A stretch of DNA of 64,000 nt, taken from positions 186,001 through 250,000 of the forward strand of contig NZ_BFBR01000001.1 of assembly GCF_003112735.1 (NCBI RefSeq), in the 5' to 3' direction. Below are positions 1-9,142 of the stretch, piece after piece. The notes beneath the pieces are model-generated. The model worked only from the letters and a program-made list of their open reading frames with translations. It did no database searches and was not told the DNA's origin. The position numbers and the translations under genes are program-made. Positions within the stretch are counted from its first letter, which is position 1, and each line of letters begins with the position of its first letter. This stretch comes from Candidatus Phycosocius bacilliformis. GTDB lineage: Bacteria; Pseudomonadota; Alphaproteobacteria; Caulobacterales; Aquidulcibacteraceae.

Positions 1-86
1 GTTCAGGCGCGCCTGTCCTGCAATTGGAAGCAGGCGAGCTCACCCAGTTTCCCGGGCTTGAGCCGGGGGCAAAGGCTCGGCGATGA
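1..86 (+). CDS. ftsE: FtsE, C-terminal end only (cell-division ABC ATPase)
   Basis: Open reading frame entering from the left edge (codons in phase with position 3) and ending in TGA at 84-86. Only about 27 residues are visible, ending in LEPGAKARR, so no ATPase motif can be checked. The assignment rests on position: the stop overlaps the ftsX start in an ATGA junction, and ftsE directly before ftsX is the normal bacterial arrangement. FtsE would be the cytoplasmic ATPase that drives FtsX to activate peptidoglycan hydrolases at the septum. The family call is inference from context. Confidence 0.6.
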   Translation, partial: SGAPVLQLEAGELTQFPGLEPGAKARR

Positions 87-994
87 TGCGTAAACTCTGG
101 TCCTCTTTCCTGCGCCTGTTCCGGGAATCAGACCGGGCATTGCTGCCAGCGGATTCCCGCCAAGTGCGTCCTTTGACCATTGTGGTAGCGATCATGTGCG
201 CGCTGGGCTGTCTGGCGGGATTGAGTGCTTCAGCAGGTTTTCGTGCGGCTGATACCTGGACCAGCGACCTCAAGAGCGCCATGAGCGTGGTGGTGCAATC
301 CCCGCGCGGAGATGCAGACCTGACGCGGGCAGCTGCCATTGTCGGGCGGGTGGCCGGCGTCACCCGCAGCGAGGCCATGAGCCGGGATCGGGCCAAGGAG
401 TTGCTGCGCAATTATGGCACCGACATGAGCACGACGATCGACGCTTTGCCTGTGCCGCGCTTGATCGAAGTCGGCGTGGTGGCAGGCCAGACCAATGTGA
501 AAGCTGATATCGAACGTGTGCTCAAGGCGGCAGGTTTTACTGTCACTGTCGATGATCATAGCCGCTTTACCGGGGAAGTCCTGCGCACCTCAACCTTGGT
601 TCGGATCGTGGCAATCCTGGCTTTGGTTGCCCTGGTGGTGGCGGCAATTGCGACCATCGCCTTTGCCGCCCGCGCAGCACTGGAGACACGGCGCGAAGCC
701 GTCAATATTCTCCATCTGGTCGGGGCGAAAGACGCGTTTGTTGCCCGTGAGGTCCAGATCCGCTTTTTGCGGCTGGGATTTGTGGCTGGATTGATCGGGG
801 CTGGCGTGGCGGGGGTCTTGGCTTTGATCGGTACATTGGTGTTTGCCTTCGGGGCCTCAGACTTTACCAGCGGCGCGCCGCTGTTGGCTTGGACTGATGT
901 GTGGATTCTGCTGATTGCCCCCATGATTACCGGCAGTGCCAGCGCCATCGCCGCCAATATGGCAGCACGCGCGACACTGCGGGATTTGGTGTGA
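83..994 (+). CDS. ftsX: Cell-division protein FtsX (permease-like)
   Basis: 303-residue membrane protein with the FtsX layout: a cytoplasmic basic N-terminus, one membrane segment near residues 31-52, a periplasmic domain of about 115 residues, then three more membrane segments near 172-195, 229-256 and 268-292. FtsX works with the ATPase FtsE at the septum, where its periplasmic domain controls peptidoglycan hydrolase activation. The start ATG at 83 shares bases with the stop of the preceding ftsE end. A second ATG follows directly at 86, so the true start is one of two adjacent codons. Length and topology are ordinary for alphaproteobacterial FtsX. Confidence 0.9.
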   Translation: MMRKLWSSFLRLFRESDRALLPADSRQVRPLTIVVAIMCALGCLAGLSASAGFRAADTWTSDLKSAMSVVVQSPRGDADLTRAAAIVGRVAGVTRSEAMSRDRAKELLRNYGTDMSTTIDALPVPRLIEVGVVAGQTNVKADIERVLKAAGFTVTVDDHSRFTGEVLRTSTLVRIVAILALVALVVAAIATIAFAARAALETRREAVNILHLVGAKDAFVAREVQIRFLRLGFVAGLIGAGVAGVLALIGTLVFAFGASDFTSGAPLLAWTDVWILLIAPMITGSASAIAANMAARATLRDLV

Positions 995-995
995 C

Positions 996-1697
996 ATGGC
1001 CCGGCGCGGTCATGGACGGTCAGGCCGGGCCGGATCACGCGCCTCTGTGCCGGTTGCTTCATCGACTTTGGTGTCACGCCTGATCTTTCTTCTGAGCCTA
1101 ACCGGGGGCCTGCTTCTGTTGATCGGCTTTGTTCGATTTGGTGATCATGTCAGCCGTTTGCAGACCCCATCTGGACCCTTGAAAGCCGATGGGGCCACGG
1201 CGTTGACCGGTGGGTCAGACCAACGCCTGCAAGCCGGGGTGCGGCTGGTCGAGAACGGCACTGTCCCCCGGCTTTTGATTTCTGGGGTTAATCAGACCAG
1301 CACGACAGCCGAAGTGCGCGCTGTCGCAGGGGGTGCTGAAGCCACCTATGCCTGCTGTATCGATCTGGGGCGTCGGGCCACAGATACATTGGGCAATGCC
1401 GAAGAAGCCGCTCAATGGGTAAAGGTACATCGGATTCGGCGGCTGATCCTGATTACGGACGCCTATCATATGCCACGTAGCCTTTATGAAGTGCGCAGGG
1501 CTATTCCCGAGGTGACGCTGATCCCCTACCCTGTGCAAACCACAGCTGCGTTTGATCGTGACTGGTGGAAGGATGAACGCGCAACCCGATCGCTGGCATT
1601 GGAATATGGCAAATATCTGGTTGCCATCAGCCGTGGCCTGTTGGAAGGCGATAGCGAGATTGTTTGGAGCCAAGTGGCTCTCACACACAAGGAATAG
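996..1697 (+). CDS. YdcF/SanA-like DUF218 membrane-anchored protein
   Basis: 233 residues from the ATG at 996, one base after the ftsX stop. A basic N-terminus and one membrane helix (about residues 25-48) precede a DUF218 domain. The family signs are an ALTGG segment near the start of the fold, the LISGVN strand, a conserved TLGNAEEAA segment, and the ILITDAYHMPRS block. DUF218 proteins (YdcF, SanA, ElyC) are membrane-tethered and linked to envelope integrity, and ElyC affects undecaprenyl-phosphate metabolism. The exact reaction is unknown. Its place between ftsX and plsC suggests an envelope role and shared transcription. Confidence 0.85.
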   Translation: MARRGHGRSGRAGSRASVPVASSTLVSRLIFLLSLTGGLLLLIGFVRFGDHVSRLQTPSGPLKADGATALTGGSDQRLQAGVRLVENGTVPRLLISGVNQTSTTAEVRAVAGGAEATYACCIDLGRRATDTLGNAEEAAQWVKVHRIRRLILITDAYHMPRSLYEVRRAIPEVTLIPYPVQTTAAFDRDWWKDERATRSLALEYGKYLVAISRGLLEGDSEIVWSQVALTHKE

Positions 1698-1702
1698 CAC
1701 GA

Positions 1703-2500
1703 ATGACCCTGATCCGGTCACTAATCTTCATGCTCTGGATGTGGGGCAGCGTGTTGATTGTCGGCACTTTGGGTGCGCCGTTTGTCTTTCTGTCACCTCT
1801 TGGTGGGGCCAAGGTGATGGAAGTGTGGGCGCGGGTCATGGTGTTTGGGGCCAAGTGGATTTGTGGCATCACTTATGAAGTGCGTGGCTTGGAACATCTT
1901 CCCAAAGGCCCGGTGATGATTGCCGCCAAACATCAAAGCGTGCTCGACACGGTGGTCCCGACCTTGTTCACGCATTTGCCGGTCTATGTGCTCAAGCAGG
2001 AATTGTTGAACCTGCCGATCTTTGGCTGGTATTGCCGCAAAGCCGGTCTGATCGCGATTGACCGCTCGGGCCATATGAGTGCGCTCAAAGCGATGGTGGC
2101 CCAAGCCAAGCAACGCTTCGAACAGGGCCGCCCCTTGATCATTTTCCCAGAAGGCACGCGCCAGATTGTCGGCGCAGAACCCGACTATAAGCCCGGGGTG
2201 GCGGCCATTTATATGATGCTGGGAGTGCCCTGCGTACCGCTGGCCCTGAATACCGGGGTGGTTTGGCCCGCCAAGGGCATTTTGCGCTATCCAGGCACGG
2301 CCGTGTTTGAGTTTTTGCCGGTGATCCCGCCGGGCCTGAAACGGGCTGAATTCATGGCGCAAGTCGAAGCCCAGATCGAACAGGCGACACAAAAGCTGGT
2401 GGATGAGGCCCACGAGGCCCGGCAGACGGAGGTCCGCCATCGCGCCTCTGAAGAAGGTGGCTGGGATAGCAGTGACGGCGGTGATGGTGGTGGCGACTAA
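1703..2500 (+). CDS. plsC: 1-acyl-sn-glycerol-3-phosphate acyltransferase (PlsC)
   Basis: 265 residues from the ATG at 1703. Acylates lysophosphatidic acid to phosphatidic acid at the inner membrane. The HX4D catalytic motif is visible as HQSVLD (residues 77-82) and the substrate-binding FPEGTR block lies near residues 148-153. A hydrophobic N-terminal segment (about 3-32) anchors it. The C-terminal tail is acidic and glycine/aspartate rich, beyond the catalytic fold. It sits five bases after the YdcF-like gene and its TAA overlaps the next ATG by one base, so translation is probably coupled. Confidence 0.92.
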   Translation: MTLIRSLIFMLWMWGSVLIVGTLGAPFVFLSPLGGAKVMEVWARVMVFGAKWICGITYEVRGLEHLPKGPVMIAAKHQSVLDTVVPTLFTHLPVYVLKQELLNLPIFGWYCRKAGLIAIDRSGHMSALKAMVAQAKQRFEQGRPLIIFPEGTRQIVGAEPDYKPGVAAIYMMLGVPCVPLALNTGVVWPAKGILRYPGTAVFEFLPVIPPGLKRAEFMAQVEAQIEQATQKLVDEAHEARQTEVRHRASEEGGWDSSDGGDGGGD

Positions 2501-3420
2501 TGACTGAGACCAAAACAGGGTCGATCCGCGGCCTCATCCTTCCCCTTGGCTTTGGTGCGTTGGTGTTTGGGGGCTATGTCACGTATTGGAACCTCATCGC
2601 CCAACGCTTGCAGGCCGAGCTTTCCCGTGCGCTACCTCAGACTGAGCCTGGCAAGATCGAGATAAACGGCTTTCCCTATCGGGTTGAGGTAAGATTGGCT
2701 GATTTTGCCGCCACATCTGCCAATGGGTTTGGATTTGCTGCCTCCAGTCTTGTGATGGCAGCCTCACCTTTCAACCTTAATCTGTGGGCGCTGGAAGGCG
2801 CGCTAAAGCCCCGTCTCACATTGCCGGGCGGTCCGCAGCGGCCATTGACGGCAGGCGACCTTAAGGCCAGCTTGCGGCTGAAAGAGGGTCAATTGGCGCG
2901 CCTGTCGATCACCTTCAACCGCCTGGAAGCGGGTCCTGCCAATGCAGCCGATACATCGGGCTGGCAGACGGGTGTCGGTGCGTTTCATCTGGTGGCTGAT
3001 CCAAAGGACATTACCCGCTTGGCGCTTGCCCTGGATGTGCGCGATCTGATTCTGGCGGGCACGCCCGAAGGCCCTGCTGCCATTTTGGGCCCAAAGATTC
3101 ACCATGTTCGCCTGACCGGGCCTATCAGCCAAGGCCAGACCCTGTTGCGGTCAGCACGTGATTGGTCGGCCGCAGGTGGGGCGTTCACCATAATGGCAGG
3201 CGAATTGGCTTGGGGGCCCCTGTCATTCTCCAAAGGGCAAGGCAGCCTCAAAGTATCGGCAGATGGCTATTGGCAGGGCTCCATCCGTGGCGAGGGTGCT
3301 TTGAAACCCGAAGGAGTTGCGGTGGCGGGCCTCAGTGCTCCCCTCGACATTGCCCTTGAAAACGGCCAAGCGCGCGTATTGGGCCTGACCGCGGCTCGCC
3401 TGCCCAAAGCCTTTGACTGA
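2500..3420 (+). CDS. DUF2125 family protein
   Basis: 306 residues. One N-terminal membrane helix (about 11-29) is followed by a beta-rich periplasmic domain with the DUF2125 signature region: EINGFPYRVEVRLADF, then SPFNLNLWALEG. DUF2125 is an uncharacterised, mainly alphaproteobacterial family and no biochemical role is known. The start overlaps the plsC stop (TAATG), so it is the last gene of the ftsEX-YdcF-plsC run. Co-transcription with plsC suggests an envelope or lipid-related function, which is inference only. Confidence 0.85.
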   Translation: MTETKTGSIRGLILPLGFGALVFGGYVTYWNLIAQRLQAELSRALPQTEPGKIEINGFPYRVEVRLADFAATSANGFGFAASSLVMAASPFNLNLWALEGALKPRLTLPGGPQRPLTAGDLKASLRLKEGQLARLSITFNRLEAGPANAADTSGWQTGVGAFHLVADPKDITRLALALDVRDLILAGTPEGPAAILGPKIHHVRLTGPISQGQTLLRSARDWSAAGGAFTIMAGELAWGPLSFSKGQGSLKVSADGYWQGSIRGEGALKPEGVAVAGLSAPLDIALENGQARVLGLTAARLPKAFD

Positions 3421-3480
3421 CACATCGGGTCCACAGGCTGGATTTGTGCCGTAAATGGCGGCGAAGTTCAGCATTCTCAA

Positions 3481-3509
3481 TTGACTTCGGTCGCGCCCGA
3501 CTTTATGGA
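3481..3509 (+). promoter_or_regulatory. Sigma-70-type promoter of rplU-rpmA
   Basis: TTGACT (3481-3486), a 17-base spacer, then TATGGA (3504-3509), giving a start near 3516. This leaves a leader of about 100 nt before rplU. A stem-loop with eight-base-pair arms (3523-3530 with 3534-3541, loop TCA) sits at the 5' end of that leader and could be a regulatory or stabilising structure. The -35 matches the one proposed for rpmB. Motif match only. Confidence 0.5.
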
Positions 3510-3614
3510 CACCCTCCCTAACGCTCGCCGTCACGGCGGGCGATTTCGTTTATGTCGCGAACCCCATCCCGATCCCCGGTCTGGTCCGTTCGCCCCTTAT
3601 CAAGGAACAGCGCG

Positions 3615-3926
3615 ATGTTCGCGGTGATCAAAACTGGCGGCAAGCAATATAAAGTCGCTGCAGGCGACAAGCTTGTGATTGAGAAATTGGAAGGCGAAGC
3701 AGGCAGCGCCGTGACTTTCAGCGATGTGCTGATGGTTGGCAGCGAAGCTGGCGTGACCGTTGGTGCCCCTTTGGTGGCTGGCGCAACAGTGGCCGCAACC
3801 CTGCTGGAAACCCGCAAGGGTGACAAAGTCATGGTGATGAAGAAGACCCGCCGGTCGACCTATCGCCGCCGTAATGGGCACCGCCAATGGGGCAGTGTCG
3901 TCCACATCACTGCTGTCAACGCCTAA
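3615..3926 (+). CDS. rplU: 50S ribosomal protein L21
   Basis: 103 residues from the ATG at 3615, preceded by AAGGAAC. The N-terminus [14 protein letters not shown] and the C-terminal [16 protein letters not shown] block are diagnostic for L21, which binds 23S rRNA in the large subunit. An in-frame upstream extension begins at 3552 but has no L21 similarity. rpmA follows 21 bases later, the usual pair. Confidence 0.98.
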   Translation: MFAVIKTGGKQYKVAAGDKLVIEKLEGEAGSAVTFSDVLMVGSEAGVTVGAPLVAGATVAATLLETRKGDKVMVMKKTRRSTYRRRNGHRQWGSVVHITAVNA

Positions 3927-3947
3927 TCGCGTCGAGGAGACTGACAC

Positions 3948-4217
3948 ATGGCACATAAAAAAGCCGGCGGCTCGTCACGTAACGGTCGCGATTCCCACTC
4001 CAAGCGCCTCGGCGTGAAGAAGTTTGGCAACGAGTTGGTTGTCTCGGGCAACATCCTCGTGCGTCAGCGCGGCACCAAATTCTTTGCTGGTGAGAACGTC
4101 GGCCTTGGCCGCGATCACACCCTTTTTGCGACCGCCAATGGCAAAGTCGTATTCACCCGCAAGCGTGACGACAAATGCTTTGTATCGGTCATGCCGATTG
4201 CGGAAGCAGCAGAATAA
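3948..4217 (+). CDS. rpmA: 50S ribosomal protein L27
   Basis: 89 residues with the conserved N-terminus [20 protein letters not shown], and LGVKKFG plus the GTKF strand further on. L27 reaches the peptidyl transferase centre of the ribosome. There is no Firmicutes-type N-terminal extension, so no cleavage is expected. A GAGGAG-like site lies upstream of the ATG. It is co-transcribed with rplU and followed by an intrinsic terminator at 4288-4311. Confidence 0.98.
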   Translation: MAHKKAGGSSRNGRDSHSKRLGVKKFGNELVVSGNILVRQRGTKFFAGENVGLGRDHTLFATANGKVVFTRKRDDKCFVSVMPIAEAAE

Positions 4218-4287
4218 GGCGGTCCTGACCACTCCGGATCGCTTCCCTGAAAAGGGGTGATCCGGTCAGACAGACCATTTCCCGCGC

Positions 4288-4315
4288 GGGGGGCCGGATC
4301 ACCGGCCCCCCGTTT
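4288..4315 (+). terminator. Intrinsic terminator after rpmA
   Basis: Perfect ten-base-pair GC-rich stem (4288-4297 with 4302-4311), loop ATCA, then GTTTGCATT. The T tract is short but the stem is very stable. It ends the rplU-rpmA transcript. Confidence 0.65.
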
Positions 4316-4435
4316 GCATTCTGCCCTGATGCAGACGGTTCCTCGACAAGCCTTCTCCTGAGACCCCCTCTCGAGAATCATGGCTTGGGCCAGTCTCCTC
4401 CCACCCCGCGCGGGATTTCCTTTGGAGATCCTGCC

Positions 4436-5002
4436 ATGCGCAAACAGATTGAAACCAGCCGCCTCACCCTGCGCCCCCTGCAGATGACGGACCTTGAGTC
4501 CATGGTATGTCTGGCCAATGATCTGCGCGTGTCGGCCAATCTGTCGCGCATGCCCCACCCCTATACACATGCGGATGGGACCGAGTGGCTTGGCAAGCAG
4601 GCCGATCTGTGGGCCGGAGGCAAGGATTATGTCTATGCCATCACGGATCGGGACGGTGAGTTCATGGGGGCCATGGGTCTGCACTGGATGGACCGGATGA
4701 CGCTGGATGACAGTTTTGCTTGGGAGCTTGGTTATTGGCTGGGCTTCCCGCACTGGGGCAAGGGCTATGCGACTGAGGCAGGCCAAGCCGTCTTAGCGGC
4801 AGCCATTGCAGACCTTGATGTCACAGTTTTTGTCGCAGGTTTTGCCACGACAAATACACAATCTGGTCACGTGCTTGAGAAACTTGGCTTCTACAAGCGC
4901 GATGCGATTCTCGATCTGCCTGTGCTGGCCACAGGGCAAGTGTCACCCACCCAGGTGATGCGGCGGGATGTTGCAGAGCATGAACGGAGGCCGAGGTCAT
5001 GA
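4436..5002 (+). CDS. GNAT-family N-acetyltransferase (RimJ/RimL type)
   Basis: 188 residues from the ATG at 4436 (TTGGAGA upstream). Shows the RimJ/L pattern: ETSRLTLRPLQMTD at the N-terminus, ELGYWLGFPHWGKGYATEA (acetyl-CoA binding region) near residues 99-117, and the late NTQSGHVLEKLGFYKRD block. These enzymes acetylate protein N-termini or small amines; the substrate is not predictable here. It overlaps the next acetyltransferase in an ATGA junction, and the two probably form a small operon behind rpmA. Confidence 0.88.
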   Translation: MRKQIETSRLTLRPLQMTDLESMVCLANDLRVSANLSRMPHPYTHADGTEWLGKQADLWAGGKDYVYAITDRDGEFMGAMGLHWMDRMTLDDSFAWELGYWLGFPHWGKGYATEAGQAVLAAAIADLDVTVFVAGFATTNTQSGHVLEKLGFYKRDAILDLPVLATGQVSPTQVMRRDVAEHERRPRS

Positions 5003-5544
5003 CACCTGCATTGCTGACCCAGCGCCTGCTGTTGCGGCCCCTTGAGCATGAGGATAGCGCCGCTCTGGCCGACCTTCTCAATCGGCCCGAAGTGGCGCGC
5101 GGTTTGTGCACCATCCCCAAGCCATTCACGCCCCTGCATGCCAGTGCCATGATTTTGATGGTCCGGGCGTCGGAAAGCCAAGGCAAGGAATTTGTCTGGG
5201 CTGTTGAGAATGGCGAGGGCGATGTGATCGGCCAGATTGGCCTGCGCGAGATCCGGCCTGGCTGTGGCCGACTGGGCTATGCCTTATTGCCAGAATATTG
5301 GGGACAGGGCTTGGGACGCGAGGCATTGCAAGGCGTCCTTAGCTGGGCAGAACGACACACCGCTCTAACCCGGATCGAAGCCGACGCCCAAGAGGCCAAT
5401 CCAACCAGTCGTCCCTTGCTTGAAAGATTGGGCTTTGTTCTCACCGGTCGGGTTGAACGTTTCAGCCTGGCTGACCACGGCCCTTTGCCTTTCCTCACCT
5501 ATGAGCTTGCGTTGACCAGTCCTGCACAGCTTCATGTGGCTTGA
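4999..5544 (+). CDS. GNAT-family N-acetyltransferase (RimJ/RimL type)
   Basis: 181 residues, similar in design to its upstream neighbour: LLTQRLLLRPLEHED at the start, RLGYALLPEYWGQGLGREAL as the acetyl-CoA loop (about 91-110), and EANPTSRPLLERLGF near the end. The start codon overlaps the stop of the preceding gene (ATGA). The substrate is unknown. The two paralogues differ clearly in sequence, so this is an old duplication or a pair of distinct subfamilies. A strong hairpin terminator follows at 5573-5600. Confidence 0.88.
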   Translation: MTPALLTQRLLLRPLEHEDSAALADLLNRPEVARGLCTIPKPFTPLHASAMILMVRASESQGKEFVWAVENGEGDVIGQIGLREIRPGCGRLGYALLPEYWGQGLGREALQGVLSWAERHTALTRIEADAQEANPTSRPLLERLGFVLTGRVERFSLADHGPLPFLTYELALTSPAQLHVA

Positions 5545-5572
5545 TTGAGGCCGCTTGGTCGCCACGAGCAAA

Positions 5573-5608
5573 AGGGCCCGCCGGATCACCGGCGGGCCCT
5601 GATTTTTA
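5573..5608 (+). terminator. Intrinsic terminator after the acetyltransferase pair
   Basis: Twelve-base-pair perfect stem (5573-5584 with 5589-5600) with an ATCA loop, followed by GATTTTTAT. It has the same loop and a closely related stem to the rpmA terminator. It may also block readthrough from the converging chemoreceptor gene. Confidence 0.8.
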
Positions 5609-5729
5609 TCAGCTGATGGACACCCGATCTGAGCAGCGCAACGTGTTATTGGGTTGCCCCGCCACGCTCTGCTTTGACACGTCGCTTTACTTCGAGCGAC
5701 ACTCGGTTCCCACTTTTCAGCACGATGCT

Positions 5730-7883
5730 TTAGGCAGCGCGGACACGGGCCAAGAAGTCTTGGGTTTCCTTGTCGAGCTTGGCAGCTTGGATCGACAATT
5801 CGCGGCTGGCGGCCAGAACTTGGCTGGCAGCTGCCCCGGTCTCACCGGCCGTCTCCGTCACCCGCGACACATCGGTGGCCACCGATTGGGAAGCAGCGGC
5901 CACTTGGGTAATGGCGCTGGCAATTTCCTGGGTGACTGTGGCCTGCATGTCGACCGACTGGCCAATCATGTCTGCATTCTGGTTGATCCGGCTGATCACA
6001 GCTTCAATCCGCGCCATGGCGCCGACAGCCCCATCAACAGCACCTTGGATCGCCCCAATCTGGGCGGCGATGTCTTCGGTGGCATTGCCAGTCTGGCTGG
6101 CCAGATTCTTCACTTCCTGGGCCACGATGGCAAAGCCGCGACCGGCCTCACCGGCACGGGCTGCTTCGATGGTGGCGTTCAGCGCCAAGAGGTTGGTCTG
6201 ATCGGCGATGCCTTTGATCAATTCGACCACTTCGCCGATCCGGCGGGCCGAAGTGGCCAATTCGGTCACCGCACCTTGGGCTTCGCTGGATAGAGCAACC
6301 GCCTCTACCGCCACAGAGCTCGATTCAGCCACATTGGACTGAATGGTCGAGATGGAGGTGGTCAAGCTGTCTGCGGACCCTGCGGCCGTGGAGGCACTCA
6401 CAGTGCTTTCTTCTGCGGCTGCTGCCACGCTGGAGGCCATCATATTGGTGCGGTCCGCAGCTGCTGTCATGGCTTGGGCGGTTGCTTCAAGCTCGGCAGA
6501 GGCGGCAGCCACGGTGCGCAACATGTCCCCGGCAACTTGCTCATAGGCCTTGGTGGCAGAGGCAATGGCTTCAGCCCGGCGCATCTGAACCTGGGTTTCC
6601 TCGCTGGCAGCCTTTTCAAGGACGATGCGTTGGATCGCATTTTCGCGGAAAATTTCAACCGCTTCAGCCATCGCACCGAGCTCATCTTCCCGGTCGCGTC
6701 CGGGGACTTCCAAATCGGTGACGCCGTTAGCCAAGGTCTTCATCGTGTCAGTGAGATCCGAGATTGGCTTGGACAGGCTCTTGGCGAAAAAGATCCCGGC
6801 AACCACCGCAGCACCAATGGCGGCAAGGGTGGTCAGCAGAATATTGATCTGCAAGGCAACCAGAGGCTCGCGGGCTTCAGCCACGGTTTTGTCTGCGCTG
6901 ACCACGAATTTAGCACCCAAAGCGGTGAAGGACGTCATGGCAGTGACGGCATCATTGCCATCGGCGTCCTTGGTGGTGGTTGTGATGGTTTCGCCCGCGA
7001 ATGCGCGCTTGACGAAATCATTTTCAACCTTCTGCTTCAGAATGGTTGGTTCCTTGGCAAAGGGGGAATTGTTGCGAACAAGGAAATCTTCCCCGATCAA
7101 AGTATTTTCGCCGGTTTTGCCATTGGCAGGCTGTGGCTTCATGCTCGCGTCAAGCTTATTGATCGACAATTGGATGGCAAACACGCCCTTCAACTGGCCA
7201 TCAGCCCCTTTGATGGGAACGGCGATAAAGCCGGCTGGCACATCGGCCGATGGCGCATAAGGCTTGAAATCAGCCACTTTCGGCTCAGCACTCGGACCAG
7301 CGCTAATCACGTCGCGTACCAAGACGCCAAGACCTGAATCCTTCCACTTGCCGCTTGCAAGCTGGGTGGCAAAGTCGCGTTCTTTGAACACGGTATAGAC
7401 GTTGCGGCCTTGGGAATCGAACAGGAAGATGTCGTAAAAGTCATTGGTGCGCAGGATGTTGCGCAGCCATGGGTGCAGCTCGCGGTGGACGGCATCATAG
7501 GCGGTGCCATTGTTAGCCGCGTCCCACTTTTCCTTTTGACCCAGTGGATTTGGGTTCTGGTCAATATAGGTGGCCTGAAGAACGGCTTCAGCATTTGGGC
7601 CCAACTCGCTGTAGGCGGCGCTGAAGCGGTCAAGGGCGGATGAGATAATCGCGCTTGAACCCAGTTCTTTGGCTTGCGCACCAGAGGTCTCAAAGAAAGC
7701 CTTAGCGGCCTCCGCACGAGATTGAGCGGTTGCTGCGAGACCAGCCTGGGTCTCCGAATTGATGTTGCTCTGCGAGTTGAGATAGGCCGCGCCCCCCGTC
7801 AAGGCTGCGGCAAGTGCCGCGAGGCCTGCTATGACCATCGGCAACTTTTTAGAAATGGCGACCTTATTCAGCCCAGACAACAT
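5730..7883 (-). CDS. Methyl-accepting chemotaxis protein
   Basis: 717 residues from the ATG at 7881-7883, preceded by GAGAGG. A membrane helix (about 15-35), a large periplasmic sensor domain of about 300 residues, a second helix (about 345-367), a HAMP domain, and a cytoplasmic signalling coil. The signalling tip is the conserved [20 protein letters not shown] segment near residue 555, followed by [14 protein letters not shown]. It therefore sends an unknown ligand signal to CheW/CheA. The sensor looks like a Cache-type fold, which is inference. No C-terminal CheR-binding pentapeptide is visible. No che genes lie nearby. Confidence 0.95.
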   Translation of the reverse strand: MLSGLNKVAISKKLPMVIAGLAALAAALTGGAAYLNSQSNINSETQAGLAATAQSRAEAAKAFFETSGAQAKELGSSAIISSALDRFSAAYSELGPNAEAVLQATYIDQNPNPLGQKEKWDAANNGTAYDAVHRELHPWLRNILRTNDFYDIFLFDSQGRNVYTVFKERDFATQLASGKWKDSGLGVLVRDVISAGPSAEPKVADFKPYAPSADVPAGFIAVPIKGADGQLKGVFAIQLSINKLDASMKPQPANGKTGENTLIGEDFLVRNNSPFAKEPTILKQKVENDFVKRAFAGETITTTTKDADGNDAVTAMTSFTALGAKFVVSADKTVAEAREPLVALQINILLTTLAAIGAAVVAGIFFAKSLSKPISDLTDTMKTLANGVTDLEVPGRDREDELGAMAEAVEIFRENAIQRIVLEKAASEETQVQMRRAEAIASATKAYEQVAGDMLRTVAAASAELEATAQAMTAAADRTNMMASSVAAAAEESTVSASTAAGSADSLTTSISTIQSNVAESSSVAVEAVALSSEAQGAVTELATSARRIGEVVELIKGIADQTNLLALNATIEAARAGEAGRGFAIVAQEVKNLASQTGNATEDIAAQIGAIQGAVDGAVGAMARIEAVISRINQNADMIGQSVDMQATVTQEIASAITQVAAASQSVATDVSRVTETAGETGAAASQVLAASRELSIQAAKLDKETQDFLARVRAA

Positions 7884-8015
7884 AACACCTCTCCACGGCT
7901 CGCTGCGGTCAAGTACGGCTATCGAGCCTGTCTCGATAGATTTGGCACGCTCTTGATTCGACGTACCAATCCTACATGGCGAGAGGTTACATATATGTTT
8001 ACAGAATGGGGCTTC

Positions 8016-8044
8016 TTGACACAAATCTGCACAGATCGTGTCAA
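8016..8044. repeat. Palindrome between the chemoreceptor and hydrolase genes
   Basis: Nested dyad: TTGACAC (8016-8022) pairs with GTGTCAA (8038-8044), and inside it ATCTG pairs with CAGAT. It lies 14 bases beyond the hydrolase stop and upstream of the chemoreceptor. It could be a weak terminator for the hydrolase (no T run) or an operator for the chemoreceptor. Confidence 0.5.
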
Positions 8045-8057
8045 TTGATCAGGACAG

Positions 8058-8912
8058 TCAGCGCGTCTGGCGAATAATGGCCTCGATCGCGGTCCAAGCT
8101 TCAGGTTCCTCGAGGGTAGGCGCATGGCCGACCTCTGGAACTTCCACCGTAATCAAATCGGGCTTTGCCTGTTTCATCCGCGCGACAATGTCGACAGATA
8201 ACAGGTCAGAGAGTGCACCCCGGATTACGGCGGTGGGGATCGGGTTTAGGGCGGCAAACGGCTCCCACAAGGTGGGAATCGCCGCGGGGTCACCTGCCCC
8301 TGCGACTTGGGCGATCGCTGGATCATAGTCAAACACAATACCATCAGCGGTTTCGATACAGGTCTTGTGGGCGAAATCGAGCCAGAAGTCTGCGCTGCGC
8401 CCTGGAAAAGCCTGTTCTCCGATTGAGGCGATCATCCGGGCTGCTTCATCCCAGCTGCTGGCTTTACCGATTTTGCCGACATAGGACTGGATGCGCTGGA
8501 TACCGACAGGATCAACTTCAGGGCCGATATCATTCAAAATTGCGCCCGCAACTGTGGCCGGTGAAAAGGCGGCAACCAGCATGGTGATGATGCCCCCCAT
8601 GCTGGTACCCAGAAAGACAGCCCGCTTCAGACCCAGCCGATTGAGGATGTTCAACACATCCTGGGCGTAGATCAGCGGTGTATAATTGGCAGGATTGGGG
8701 TCCCAGTCAGAGCGTCCCCGCCCGCGGATATCAAGAGCCAGCACCCGACGACCCATGCGCCGGATCGGCTCAATCACACCTTGAAAATCCTTGTGATTGC
8801 GGGTCAGGCCATGCAAGCACAAGACAGGCGGACCCGTATAGGCCCCCACAGGGTCAAAGTCGGCGACATATGTTTTCACCCCATCCTGACCGGCAATCAT
8901 ATGCTCGTTCAT
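8058..8912 (-). CDS. Alpha/beta-fold hydrolase
   Basis: 284 residues from the ATG at 8910-8912 (CAGGAG upstream). Typical fold markers: LCLHGLTRNHKDF (oxyanion-hole HG), GTSMGG with the nucleophile serine near residue 101, and EVGHAPTLEEPEAW with the catalytic histidine near 262. An aspartate in SDLLSVDIV fits the acid position. Related enzymes act as esterases, lactonases or C-C hydrolases; the substrate is not clear from sequence. No signal peptide, so it is cytoplasmic. It stands alone between a chemoreceptor and an SOS-like small gene. Confidence 0.9.
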   Translation of the reverse strand: MNEHMIAGQDGVKTYVADFDPVGAYTGPPVLCLHGLTRNHKDFQGVIEPIRRMGRRVLALDIRGRGRSDWDPNPANYTPLIYAQDVLNILNRLGLKRAVFLGTSMGGIITMLVAAFSPATVAGAILNDIGPEVDPVGIQRIQSYVGKIGKASSWDEAARMIASIGEQAFPGRSADFWLDFAHKTCIETADGIVFDYDPAIAQVAGAGDPAAIPTLWEPFAALNPIPTAVIRGALSDLLSVDIVARMKQAKPDLITVEVPEVGHAPTLEEPEAWTAIEAIIRQTR

Positions 8913-9075
8913 CTGTGCTCCTGAACGCCAATTTATGCGTGCGACATGACACTTAAGGCCCAATTGGCAGCGCCACACAAGGTCACCTAAACACGAAAAC
9001 TGCGCACGCAAACACAAAATCCACCTCAAAGCGTCATAGTCGGACGTATCAAGCCGCGCAAAACCGCGATTTTTC

Positions 9076-9108
9076 TTGCAATTCGATCAAAATGTTCTTA
9101 TCTTGTTC
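9076..9108 (+). promoter_or_regulatory. Promoter with overlapping LexA (SOS) box
   Basis: TTGCAA (9076-9081), 17 bases, TATCTT (9099-9104). GTTC-N7-GTTC lies at 9094-9108 and covers the -10. GTTC-N7-GTTC is the LexA site known from Caulobacter and Rhodobacter relatives. LexA bound here would block RNA polymerase, so the small gene at 9143 should be induced by DNA damage. Motif match; LexA itself is not in this window. Confidence 0.65.
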
Positions 9109-9142
9109 GTATATGGCGCAGCTCGACCAGAAAGGAACAGCC

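Noticed and set aside
5541-6293. Plus-strand open frame of 250 codons
   Set aside because: Antisense to the signalling domain of the chemoreceptor; composition-driven.
7989-7998. ACATATATGT palindrome upstream of the chemoreceptor
   Set aside because: Short, AT-rich, and expected by chance.
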